Source of the DNA: Jeotgalicoccus sp. | GTDB lineage: Bacteria; Bacillota; Bacilli; Staphylococcales; Salinicoccaceae | Reading direction: 5' to 3' | NCBI GenBank assembly: GCA_003513765.1 | Contig: DONT01000004.1 | Span: forward strand, 230,532 to 294,531 | DNA length: 64,000 nt | Shown: positions 8,714 through 16,653 of the stretch, in pieces | Position numbering within the stretch: position 1 is the first letter of the stretch | Layout of the letters: every line of letters starts with the position of its first letter | Notes under the pieces: model-generated | What the model was told of the DNA's origin: nothing | The model's input: the letters and a program-made list of their open reading frames with translations, nothing else | The model's database searches: none | Position numbers and translations under genes: made by a program

Positions 8714-9889
8714 ATGAGTAACGAGGATAATAATATCGATGACATCAAAGAAAAATTAAAAAAGAAACGTCAGGATACTGAGTATATCGGCTATACTGCT
8801 AAAAAATCTGATAATAAAAATGAATCTGAAAAAGAGGCGGAAAACAAAGAGTTTCCAAAAAAAGAAAAATCAAAAGATGCGGACTTATCATTAACCATTG
8901 AGCACTATAAAGATTTTGAAGATAAAGAAGCCGCTGCTGAAAATACCAAAGATAAAAATACTGAAGGTAAACAGAAAAATAAAAACGGTAAAGATAAAAA
9001 AGCCGGCAGTAAAAAGTCAGCAGCAAATAAAAGAAAAGATAAACCGAAGAAAACAAAGAAACCGAAAAAAAAGTTTCAGTTTAAACGGGTACATATATAT
9101 ATCGGGATTATAATCTTCTTAGTACTGCTGCTTGGAGCGCTCTTATGGTATGTATTTTCAAGCGCCAGTGATGTTAAAGAAATAAATTTTGAAGGCAACA
9201 GTCTGGTGACAGAAGCAGAGCTTGAAGAACGTATCGGCTTCACTACCGGGGATAAGATGTTCAGTATCTCTGCCGGCAAAGCTGAGGATAACGTTGAATT
9301 GCTGCCGGTTATTGAAGAAGTTTCTGTCGAGCGTGACTGGCCGAATAATGTTACAGTTAACGTTAATGAGTATAAAGCTATTGCTTACATTAATAGTGAA
9401 GATCTTTATTTTCCGGTGCTCGAAAACAGCAGAATACAGCGCGGCTATCCAAGTGCTCCCCGCAATGCGCCGATTATTTACAATTTCGAAGGTGAAGAAT
9501 TCGACGCGCTTGTTGCAGCGCTGAACGAAATTGAAGTCGATATTCTGGAAAGTATTTCAGAAATATATTTCCGCCCGACAGATAATTCAATGCGCCGTAT
9601 TCACGTATTCATGAATGACGGTCAGGAAATAGTTGCAGACTATGAAACGTTTAGCGATAAAATGAATTACTATATCGGTATCCGTCAGGAAATCGGTGAT
9701 GAGACCGGCGGAATCATAGATATGGAAGTCGGTACAAGTTATCTGCCGTACGACAGCGCCGATGCACGTGAAATTAAAGATAATATTTATAATGAGCCAT
9801 CACAGGCAGGTTATATCGAAGATATAAACGAAGCACTGGAGGGTGTAAGATCAGCACTTGGTGAAATAGACAGTGCTGCTGAAGAATAA
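8714..9889 (+). CDS. divIB: Cell division protein DivIB/FtsQ
   Basis: A 391-residue bitopic divisome protein. The first 120 or so residues are a highly charged, Lys/Glu-rich and low-complexity cytoplasmic tail. They are followed by one membrane helix (about 130-150) and an extracellular POTRA domain beginning VKEINFEGNSLVTEAELEE, then a beta domain and an acidic C-terminal tail. DivIB binds FtsL and DivIC and controls activation of septal wall synthesis. Only the extracellular domains are conserved enough to identify; the tail is typical of staphylococci. Confidence 0.93.
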   Translation: MSNEDNNIDDIKEKLKKKRQDTEYIGYTAKKSDNKNESEKEAENKEFPKKEKSKDADLSLTIEHYKDFEDKEAAAENTKDKNTEGKQKNKNGKDKKAGSKKSAANKRKDKPKKTKKPKKKFQFKRVHIYIGIIIFLVLLLGALLWYVFSSASDVKEINFEGNSLVTEAELEERIGFTTGDKMFSISAGKAEDNVELLPVIEEVSVERDWPNNVTVNVNEYKAIAYINSEDLYFPVLENSRIQRGYPSAPRNAPIIYNFEGEEFDALVAALNEIEVDILESISEIYFRPTDNSMRRIHVFMNDGQEIVADYETFSDKMNYYIGIRQEIGDETGGIIDMEVGTSYLPYDSADAREIKDNIYNEPSQAGYIEDINEALEGVRSALGEIDSAAEE

Positions 9890-9904
9890 AATAAAACAAA
9901 TCTT

Positions 9905-9935
9905 TTGAAATAGTTCACATTAATCAGAGTATAAT
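9905..9935 (+). promoter_or_regulatory. Possible ftsA promoter
   Basis: TTGAAA (9905-9910) and a perfect TATAAT (9930-9935), 19 bp apart, lie in the 94-bp gap before ftsA. The spacing is long, so the -35 assignment is uncertain. Confidence 0.45.
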
Positions 9936-9983
9936 GTAAACTAGAAATAGTATTATGAAAATGGCTGTGTAGGAGGCAATAAG

Positions 9984-11483
9984 GTGAAGGAACATTATTA
10001 TGTTGCCCTTGATATCGGCTCGTCTAGTGTCAAAGTAGTGGTCGGGGAAAAATTTCACAACGGTGTGAATGTTATTGGTACCGGCCAAACCTTCACTGAT
10101 GGGGTTTCTAAAGGGATGATCAACGATTTTGATCAGGCTAAAAATGCAATTACAGATACAATTAAAAAAGCGAAAATCGCTTCAGGTGTAGATATTGAAG
10201 AGGTGTTTGTGAAAATCCCAATCGCGGATACTCATATTCAGTTCACAGAGGATGCAATACGTTTCGGCGGAGAAGCGACAGAGATTACCGGCGAACATAT
10301 TGAAGAACTGCTGGAAAATGTAAGAATACAGGATATGGCGGGCCAGAACGAAGTGGTCAGCGTGTATCCGGTATCATTCCTGGTCGATGGACTGCATGAA
10401 GTAAATGATCCGAAAGAAATGATCGCAGAAGAGAGTCTGGCAGTTAAAGCAGGCGTAGTCTCTGCAAATCGCACACTGCTTATAAATATCGTTAAATGTG
10501 TTGAAGCAGCAGGTTTAACTATTTTGGATGTTTATTCAGATGCGGTAAACTATCAGCACGTACTGACAGATGCTGAGATTGAACTTGGCGCTGTCGTTAT
10601 TGATATGGGTCTCGATTTAACTCAGTTTGCTTATTATGAGCGAGGTTCTTTAAAATATGCTAATAGTATAGGTATTGCCGGCCGTGATATTACGCTGGAT
10701 TTAGTCGATGAGTTTAATACTACATACGATGAAGCAGATCAGGCAAAAGAACAGTATGGACACGCATTTTTTGATCTTGCAAGTGACGATGAAAAAATGT
10801 TGCTTCAGCAAAATGACTCGGGTGAACCGGTGGAAGTGACTTCAAAAGACTTGGCTGATGTTATCGAGCTCGTTGTTGAGGACACATTCATGAGTGTATT
10901 TGAAGATTTGGCTAAGAACGGTATTAACAATGTACAGGGCGGTTTTGTTCTGACAGGCGGTACTGCAAATATCCGGGGCGTCAAAGAATTGATGCAGGAT
11001 TTAGTTGCTGAAAAAGTACGAGTTCATATACCGAATCAAATGGGTGCGAGAAAACCCGAGTTCTCAAGTGCAATCTCTGTCTTATCAAGCGGAATAATGT
11101 TTGATGAGTTACTGGAATATGTTACAATTGATAATTATGATGACTATCCAGAAACAGATTCACAAAATGCAGTGAATGATGAACAGGAAGCACAGCCTGC
11201 AAACTTCTTTACAGGACTGTTTGCAAAACGTAAAGAAGAGAATGAGCTTCAGGTCAATCGGGATGAAGATCATGATAACGGTTCAAACGAAGATGATTAT
11301 AATTATCCTGAAGAAGACAGTATTGAAGAATCACAGGCTGATAATGAAGCTGCCGATGACGAATACGAGGATTACACTTATGATGATGCCGGAACTGACT
11401 CTGAACGGATAGATAAAGAACCGAAAGAGCAGGGCGATTTTGGCAGTAAAGTTAAAAAAATATTTAAAAATCTATTTGAGTAG
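9984..11483 (+). CDS. ftsA: Cell division protein FtsA
   Basis: A 499-residue actin-like ATPase that tethers FtsZ filaments to the membrane. ALDIGSSSVKVVVGE opens the nucleotide-binding fold, and VIDMGLDLTQFAYYERG and GFVLTGGTANIRGVKELM follow. The last 13 residues (GSKVKKIFKNLFE) are the amphipathic membrane-targeting helix. Between the fold, which ends near 390, and that helix lies an acidic linker of roughly 95 residues rich in Asp, Glu and Asn. This makes the protein longer than S. aureus FtsA as I recall it (about 470 residues). The start is GTG with AGGAGG upstream. It lies directly before ftsZ. Confidence 0.96.
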   Translation: MKEHYYVALDIGSSSVKVVVGEKFHNGVNVIGTGQTFTDGVSKGMINDFDQAKNAITDTIKKAKIASGVDIEEVFVKIPIADTHIQFTEDAIRFGGEATEITGEHIEELLENVRIQDMAGQNEVVSVYPVSFLVDGLHEVNDPKEMIAEESLAVKAGVVSANRTLLINIVKCVEAAGLTILDVYSDAVNYQHVLTDAEIELGAVVIDMGLDLTQFAYYERGSLKYANSIGIAGRDITLDLVDEFNTTYDEADQAKEQYGHAFFDLASDDEKMLLQQNDSGEPVEVTSKDLADVIELVVEDTFMSVFEDLAKNGINNVQGGFVLTGGTANIRGVKELMQDLVAEKVRVHIPNQMGARKPEFSSAISVLSSGIMFDELLEYVTIDNYDDYPETDSQNAVNDEQEAQPANFFTGLFAKRKEENELQVNRDEDHDNGSNEDDYNYPEEDSIEESQADNEAADDEYEDYTYDDAGTDSERIDKEPKEQGDFGSKVKKIFKNLFE

Positions 11484-11507
11484 AAGTACATTTGGGAGGA
11501 AAGATTA

Positions 11508-12689
11508 ATGTTAGAATTTGAACAAGGTTTCAATCACATGGCGACGTTAAAAGTTATCGGTGTTGGCGGCGGCGGTAATAATGCCGTTAACCGTATGATC
11601 GAGGATGGAATGTCCAATGTTGAATTTATCGCAATCAACACTGATGGACAGGCTTTAAACTTATCTAAAGCTGAGTCAAGAATCCAGATCGGCGAAAAGT
11701 TAACACGCGGCTTAGGCGCCGGAGCTAATCCGGATATCGGTAAAAAAGCTGCAGAAGAGTCACGCGAACAAATCGAAGATGCAATCCAGGGTGCGGATAT
11801 GGTATTCGTAACAGCTGGTATGGGCGGCGGTACAGGTACTGGTGCAGCACCTGTCGTTGCTAAAATTGCTAAAGAAATGGGCGCACTTACTGTAGGTGTT
11901 GTTACACGCCCATTCGGTTTTGAAGGAAGAAAGAGACAAACGCAGGCTGCTGCAGGTGTTGAGCAGATGAAAGCAGCAGTTGATACTCTGATTATTATCC
12001 CAAATGATCGCTTATTAGATATCGTAGATAAATCTACACCGATGATGGAAGCATTTAAAGAAGCTGACAATGTATTACGTCAGGGTGTTCAAGGTATTTC
12101 GGACCTTATCGCTGTAAGCGGTGAAGTTAACCTTGACTTTGCAGACGTTAAAACTATTATGCAAAACCAGGGTTCTGCATTAATGGGTATCGGTATTTCA
12201 GCTGGAGAAAACCGTGCGGTTGAAGCAGCTAAGAAAGCAATTTCTAGTCCATTACTCGAAACATCAATCGTTGGCGCTCAGGGTGTTCTTATGAACATCA
12301 CAGGCGGAGAGTCACTGTCACTGTTCGAAGCTCAGGAAGCAGCGGATATCGTTCAGGATGCAGCGGATGAAGACGTTAATATGATCTTCGGTACTGTTAT
12401 TAACCCTGAACTTGAAGATGAAATTGTGATTACTGTAATCGCTACAGGCTTTAATGAAAAAACGCTTCAGCGTTCTTCAGACAGACCTGCTGAGCAGCCT
12501 GAACAAAAACAGTCACGCGGCGGTGGCAGCAACTTTAACCAGCCTCCGGCATACAATTCAAGAGACATTGCTGAAGATGACGGATTCACACGTGAGCCGG
12601 ACAGATTCGACAGCAGACCTCAGGAAGAGCCGGATGTTCCGACTTTCCTTAAAGGAAACAGCTCGAGAAGAGAAAGACGCAGAAGATAA
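11508..12689 (+). CDS. ftsZ: Cell division GTPase FtsZ
   Basis: A 393-residue tubulin homologue that polymerises into the Z ring. It contains GVGGGGNNAVNRM, the tubulin signature GGGTGTGAAP, and the T7 loop segment NLDFADVKTIM that completes the active site of the next subunit. A variable linker (about 318-370) follows, then the conserved C-terminal peptide DVPTFLKG, which binds FtsA, SepF and EzrA, with a basic tail. GGGAGG stands in front of the ATG. The gene ends in a strong terminator. Confidence 0.99.
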   Translation: MLEFEQGFNHMATLKVIGVGGGGNNAVNRMIEDGMSNVEFIAINTDGQALNLSKAESRIQIGEKLTRGLGAGANPDIGKKAAEESREQIEDAIQGADMVFVTAGMGGGTGTGAAPVVAKIAKEMGALTVGVVTRPFGFEGRKRQTQAAAGVEQMKAAVDTLIIIPNDRLLDIVDKSTPMMEAFKEADNVLRQGVQGISDLIAVSGEVNLDFADVKTIMQNQGSALMGIGISAGENRAVEAAKKAISSPLLETSIVGAQGVLMNITGGESLSLFEAQEAADIVQDAADEDVNMIFGTVINPELEDEIVITVIATGFNEKTLQRSSDRPAEQPEQKQSRGGGSNFNQPPAYNSRDIAEDDGFTREPDRFDSRPQEEPDVPTFLKGNSSRRERRRR

Positions 12690-12712
12690 ATTTTGTGCAT
12701 TGTATATATAAC

Positions 12713-12740
12713 GGAGATATTGGCGACCCAATATCTCCTT
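12713..12740 (+). terminator. Terminator after ftsZ
   Basis: GGAGATATTGG (12713-12723) pairs perfectly with CCAATATCTCC (12728-12738) around a 4-nt loop, with a T-rich tail. The same 11-bp stem recurs at 15075-15101. Confidence 0.85.
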
Positions 12741-12762
12741 TATTTTATAGGTGGGAGATAAT

Positions 12763-13545
12763 TTGAATAATAATAACTCATTTGAATTACATAAGCATTA
12801 CGCGGGCAGCACTACAGAATCGCTGACGTTTGGCTATACCCTCAGACAAGGCGGACAGAGCCCTTATCCAAACCAGAGTTTTAATATGGCACTCTATATT
12901 GGTGATGATATTAATAATGTCCATGCTCATCAAAAAATACTGGCAGAGGAAATTAACTTTCCTCGAGAGTCATGGGTACTGCCGATACAAAAACACGGCG
13001 GCAATATTAAAGAAGTGACGTCAGCAGATGGCGGCACGAATATTAAGACACTCAGTGATCAGCTTTATGATGTAGACGGCTTGTATACGTACGATACCGG
13101 TGTGCTCTTAACAATGAATTATGCTGACTGTATTCCTGTATACGTTTACAGTGCAGTCGATAATTTTACCGGACTTGCACATGCAGGCTGGAGAGGAACA
13201 GCTGAACACATTACAGAGAAACTGATTAACTGCTACAAAGGCAGTAAAGATGATTTGCGGGTAATAATCGGTATCGGTATTAACAAGGAGTATTATGAAG
13301 TGGATAATACTGTCATCGATGCACTCGATGCAATTCCTGACAGTTCATATGAAAAGACAGACACCGGATGGCAGCTCGATTTAAAAGACGTTAATAAACA
13401 CCAGGCAATCCAGGCGGGAATTAAAAAAGAGCATATCAGCGTAACGAGTATTGGTACAGAGGCAGATGAGTTCTTCTCGTTTCGTTTGGAGCAGGGTAAC
13501 ACCGGACGGGCACTGGCTTTTATAGGGAGGCATAATAATGATTAA
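12763..13545 (+). CDS. pgeF: PgeF/YlmD-type purine nucleoside phosphorylase (laccase-domain, DUF152)
   Basis: A 260-residue member of the YfiH/DUF152 family (YlmD in Bacillus). Members bind zinc and have been reported as purine nucleoside phosphorylases/deaminases or as peptidoglycan editing factors. The metal and active-site segments NYADCIPVYVY and GLAHAGWRGTAEHI are intact. I choose the TTG at 12763 because GGTGGGAG stands 5 bp upstream; the in-frame GTG at 12751 lies inside that ribosome site. It overlaps ylmE by 8 bp and opens the ylm block found downstream of ftsZ in Gram-positives. Confidence 0.9.
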   Translation: MNNNNSFELHKHYAGSTTESLTFGYTLRQGGQSPYPNQSFNMALYIGDDINNVHAHQKILAEEINFPRESWVLPIQKHGGNIKEVTSADGGTNIKTLSDQLYDVDGLYTYDTGVLLTMNYADCIPVYVYSAVDNFTGLAHAGWRGTAEHITEKLINCYKGSKDDLRVIIGIGINKEYYEVDNTVIDALDAIPDSSYEKTDTGWQLDLKDVNKHQAIQAGIKKEHISVTSIGTEADEFFSFRLEQGNTGRALAFIGRHNND

Positions 13546-14167
13546 AGAAAACTACGAACAGATAAAAAACGAAGTCGGCGATGATGTTAACATTATTGCC
13601 GTAACTAAGTATCATACAGTCGAAGAAACACTCGAGGCGTATGAAGCAGGGGTCAGACATTTCGGCGAAAACCGCATTGAAGGATTTATTGAAAAGCGTA
13701 AAGCACTGCCTGAAGATGCAGAAGTGCACTTTATCGGTACAATGCAGTCGAGAAAAGTAAAAGAAGTTATTGACGACCTCCATTACCTTCATTCACTTGA
13801 GCGTGAAAGTGTAGCGAAAAAAATTGAACAGGCGGGGCAACATGTTGTAAACTGTTTTATACAGGTGAATGTTTCTGATGAAGATTCTAAGCATGGTCTT
13901 CAGCCGGAGGAAGTAGAAGATTTCCTTTTGAAACTAAAAGATTACAAATATGTTAAAGTCATCGGTTTAATGACTATGGCACCTCACACAGAAGATAGTT
14001 CAGTTATTGAGAACACTTTTACCGGACTAAAAAATCTGCAGGAAAAAGTTGAAAAAAATTATCCTGATGTAACTGAACTCAGCATGGGGATGAGCAATGA
14101 TTACCCGAGTGCAGTGAAAAACGGTGCAACATACATACGTATTGGCAGTAAAATTATGGGGAGTTAG
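13538..14167 (+). CDS. ylmE: PLP homeostasis protein YlmE/YggS
   Basis: A 209-residue alanine-racemase-fold protein of the YggS (PLPBP) family, which carries pyridoxal phosphate and regulates its homeostasis rather than catalysing a known reaction. The PLP lysine is K24 in AVTKYHT. Other marks are HFGENRIEGF, HFIGTMQSRKVK and the C-terminal SMGMSNDYPSAV. It overlaps pgeF and runs into sepF with 9 bp between the stop and the chosen sepF start. Confidence 0.95.
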   Translation: MIKENYEQIKNEVGDDVNIIAVTKYHTVEETLEAYEAGVRHFGENRIEGFIEKRKALPEDAEVHFIGTMQSRKVKEVIDDLHYLHSLERESVAKKIEQAGQHVVNCFIQVNVSDEDSKHGLQPEEVEDFLLKLKDYKYVKVIGLMTMAPHTEDSSVIENTFTGLKNLQEKVEKNYPDVTELSMGMSNDYPSAVKNGATYIRIGSKIMGS

Positions 14168-14176
14168 GTGAGAAAT

Positions 14177-14755
14177 ATGGCTATTACTAAGTTTATAAAA
14201 AATTTATTTGTCGTCGAAGAGGAAGTCCCTGTTAATAATATTAAGACAGAGCAGACTAAAACACCGGCGAAAGTGACAAATCTGAATACGAATAAACAAC
14301 CGAATAGCCGTCAAAAAGAGGCGGTACCTAAAAAGACAGCACAAAACCAGAAAAAAGTGACCGGTTCAAAACAAGGGGTTTCGAAACCGGCAGCACCAAA
14401 AGCAAAAGCGCAAAAAGTACAGCATGAACAGAGAAATAATAATCAATCCAGCAGGGAGAATCGGACAATGCCTGTAAATGATCAGAATACAAAAGTATGT
14501 TTATTTGAACCAAGAGTATTTGCGGAAACGCAGGATATTGCCGATGAGCTGAAAAGCAACCGTGCGGCACTGGTAAATCTGACGAAAATTGATTCGGTTC
14601 CAAAAAAGCGCATCGTGGACTTTTTAAGCGGAACAGTTTATGCTTTAGAAGGCGATATTCAAAAAGTAGGTGCGGATATTTTTCTTTGCACACCAAATAG
14701 CTTTGGTGTTGAGGGTGAAATCTCTGACAAAGAAGAGTTTTTCGATGAAATGTAA
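14177..14755 (+). CDS. sepF: Cell division protein SepF
   Basis: A 192-residue SepF, which anchors and bundles FtsZ filaments. It has an N-terminal membrane-binding amphipathic helix (MAITKFIKNLFVV), a linker of about 90 residues rich in Lys, Gln and Asn, and the conserved SepF domain from about residue 105 (KVCLFEPRVFAETQDIADEL ...) with FLSGTVYALEGDIQKVGADIF. I use the ATG at 14177 behind AGGTGAG, not the GTG at 14168 that falls inside the ribosome site. Its neighbours are ylmE and ylmG. Confidence 0.93.
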   Translation: MAITKFIKNLFVVEEEVPVNNIKTEQTKTPAKVTNLNTNKQPNSRQKEAVPKKTAQNQKKVTGSKQGVSKPAAPKAKAQKVQHEQRNNNQSSRENRTMPVNDQNTKVCLFEPRVFAETQDIADELKSNRAALVNLTKIDSVPKKRIVDFLSGTVYALEGDIQKVGADIFLCTPNSFGVEGEISDKEEFFDEM

Positions 14756-14766
14756 GGAGCGTTATT

Positions 14767-15072
14767 TTGGATAATTCATTAATAGTAACAGTTTTAATTT
14801 ACATCTATCAGTTTTTTAACTTTGCATGGCCGATATTTACATGGGGCTTAATTATTTACATTCTGTCTTCTTGGCTGCCGGCCTTGCGTGAATCGGCTTT
14901 CGGCGATTTTCTAGGCAAGGTTTACGAGCCGCTATTAGAACCGTTCAGACGCATGATACCGCCATTAGGCGGAGTTCTGGATTTATCACCGATAATTTTA
15001 ATTATCATCTTTAACCTGTTCCAGTATGGTTTGAATGAAATATTGAGAGTCCTTATTTTATGGGCTTCATAA
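14767..15072 (+). CDS. ylmG: YggT-family membrane protein YlmG
   Basis: A 101-residue membrane protein with two hydrophobic spans (about 8-35 and 75-98) and the family segment PLLEPFRRMIPPLGGVLDLSPI between them. YggT/YlmG proteins are linked to division and envelope biogenesis in bacteria and plastids; the biochemical role is not settled. The start is TTG at 14767 with AAGGAGCG upstream. The gene ends at a terminator. Confidence 0.92.
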   Translation: MDNSLIVTVLIYIYQFFNFAWPIFTWGLIIYILSSWLPALRESAFGDFLGKVYEPLLEPFRRMIPPLGGVLDLSPIILIIIFNLFQYGLNEILRVLILWAS

Positions 15073-15074
15073 AC

Positions 15075-15106
15075 GGAGATATTGGTTCAGCCAATATCTC
15101 CATTCT
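15075..15106 (+). terminator. Terminator after ylmG
   Basis: GGAGATATTGG (15075-15085) pairs with CCAATATCTCC (15091-15101), loop of 5 nt, then a T-rich tail. The stem is identical to that after ftsZ. Confidence 0.8.
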
Positions 15107-15125
15107 TTATTAAGGTGTGATTTTT

Positions 15126-15911
15126 ATGAAAGGTATTTACCAGCATTTCAGACCCGAAGAACGGGAAATGCTGACTTTATTGAATAGTAAATTTGAGCAG
15201 GCATCAAATAATTTTTATGCCGTGCTGACGGATTTCTTAAATCCGCGAGAGCAGAAGATGATTGAAAGTTTAAGCGGGAATTATCCGGATATTACGGTAC
15301 ATTATTACGGCGGGGGCAAGAACGAGGAACGTGAGCGTCTCCGGGCAATGCTGCTGCCGGAATACTTCGAGTTTTCACAGGATGATTTTCTGGTTACTGT
15401 GTTTGAAGTGTCCTATCCCGATAAGTTTGTGACATTATCCCACCGTAATCTTCTCGGTGCAATTATGAGTATCGGTGTCGACCGGTCGATTATTGGAGAT
15501 ATAGTGAACGGTGATAAAATTCAATTCGCTGTAACTGAGCCTTTTAAAGAACTGTTTAAAACAGAGCTGACAAAAATTAAAAATGCACCGCTGAAATTAA
15601 CGGAAATACCTCACCAGGAATTTATCGACGCAAACGTGACGATGAAGCCTGCTGCTATACTCAGTTCATCTTACCGTCTCGACTCAATCGTTTCACTCGT
15701 CTTAAAAGAGGGAAGAGCAAAGTCGAAGGAACGCGTTGAAAAAGAAAAAGTTAAAGTGAATCATTCGATAGTCGATGAGCCTTCGTTTATAATAGAAACT
15801 GGAGATATAATCTCAGTACGCGGATTTGGCCGTTTTATCGTAACGGAACAAATTGCAGAAACGAAAAAAGGGAAATACAGACTGGAAGTAATGATAGTAA
15901 CTGATAATTGA
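15126..15911 (+). CDS. ylmH: S4-domain RNA-binding protein YlmH
   Basis: A 261-residue YlmH protein with an N-terminal region starting MKGIYQHFRPEE and a C-terminal S4 RNA-binding domain (about 183-250, SYRLDSIVSLVLKEGRAKS ... IETGDIISVRGFGRFIV). The family binds ribosomes, and recent work ties it to rescue of stalled 50S-peptidyl-tRNA complexes, parallel to RqcH. I use the ATG at 15126 behind AAGGTG rather than the GTG at 15117. It lies 10 bp from divIVA. Confidence 0.92.
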   Translation: MKGIYQHFRPEEREMLTLLNSKFEQASNNFYAVLTDFLNPREQKMIESLSGNYPDITVHYYGGGKNEERERLRAMLLPEYFEFSQDDFLVTVFEVSYPDKFVTLSHRNLLGAIMSIGVDRSIIGDIVNGDKIQFAVTEPFKELFKTELTKIKNAPLKLTEIPHQEFIDANVTMKPAAILSSSYRLDSIVSLVLKEGRAKSKERVEKEKVKVNHSIVDEPSFIIETGDIISVRGFGRFIVTEQIAETKKGKYRLEVMIVTDN

Positions 15912-15921
15912 GGTGAACGGA

Positions 15922-16401
15922 TTGAAAAGAGAAGAAATAACAAATAAAAAGTTTTCAACAGTCTACCGAGGTCTTGATGAACAGGCCGTAAGACAGCATT
16001 TAACAGAAGTTGCAGACGAACTTGAGAAGAAAGACGCAAGAATTTCACAGCTTGAAGAAATGCTGAACGAACGTGAGGAAAATCTGAACAGCTTCAAGAG
16101 TGTAGAATCATCTATCCAGGAAGCTATTTTAAGTGCAGCCAAAGCTGGCGACGATATTAAACAGCGCGCACAGAATTACGGGGACAGTATTATTCAAAAA
16201 GCTGAAACAGAAGGCGAACAAATCGTCAGCCGTGCCAGACAGAAAGAAAATCACATGATGCAGCATAACGAGGATTTAAAACGCCAGGCGAAAATCTTCA
16301 GAGCGCGTTATAAAATGCTGGTTCAGGCTCAGCTCGATCTGCTGGAAACTGAAGACTGGGAAAGATTACTTGAATTTGACGGTACCGAATCCCAAAAATA
16401 G
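15922..16401 (+). CDS. divIVA: Cell division initiation protein DivIVA
   Basis: A 159-residue coiled-coil protein that binds curved membrane at septa and poles. It has the N-terminal DivIVA domain (EEITNKKFSTVYRGLDEQAVRQ), then a predicted coiled coil from about residue 30 to 120. Start codon: TTG at 15922, 5 bp behind GAGGTGA; the GTG at 15913 overlaps that site. The length is close to other short coccal DivIVA proteins. It is the last gene of the division block. Confidence 0.92.
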   Translation: MKREEITNKKFSTVYRGLDEQAVRQHLTEVADELEKKDARISQLEEMLNEREENLNSFKSVESSIQEAILSAAKAGDDIKQRAQNYGDSIIQKAETEGEQIVSRARQKENHMMQHNEDLKRQAKIFRARYKMLVQAQLDLLETEDWERLLEFDGTESQK

Positions 16402-16411
16402 CAAATTTACA

Positions 16412-16440
16412 TTGACGAATTGCAAGATATTTAGCATAAT
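16412..16440 (+). promoter_or_regulatory. ileS promoter
   Basis: TTGACG (16412-16417), a 17-bp spacer and CATAAT (16435-16440), just upstream of the T-box leader. Confidence 0.8.
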
Positions 16441-16454
16441 TAATATGTATTATT

Positions 16455-16631
16455 AGACACGCAAACTTTCATTGGAATGCAGCGATCGGAGGATGGTGAG
16501 AGCTCCGGCAAAGATGAACGCTTTGAAATCACTAATGATTTATAAAAATATAAGTAAACAAAGTGGACTCTAAGCAGTCAAGAAGGGTGGTACCGCGGTC
16601 ATTCGCCCCTTAACATGCTTAGAGTCTTTTT
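16455..16631 (+). promoter_or_regulatory. T-box leader of ileS
   Basis: The conserved T-box AGGGTGGTACCGCG is at 16584-16597. A terminator follows: GACTCTAAGCA (16566-16576) pairs with TGCTTAGAGTC (16616-16626), then five T; the T-box sequence lies in its loop and forms the competing antiterminator. The candidate specifier codon is ATC (Ile) at 16528-16530, followed by A. Uncharged tRNA-Ile should bind and allow read-through into ileS. Stem I was not folded here. Confidence 0.93.
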
Positions 16632-16653
16632 ATTATAAAAAAGGAGAATCATT

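Noticed and set aside
9914..9935. TTCACA with TATAAT as the ftsA promoter
   Set aside because: The spacer is only 10 bp; the TTGAAA at 9905 with a 19-bp spacer is less bad.
11534..12070. 178-codon open frame on the minus strand inside ftsZ
   Set aside because: It is fully antisense to a highly conserved gene, its composition is that of a shadow frame, and no ribosome site or family is recognised.
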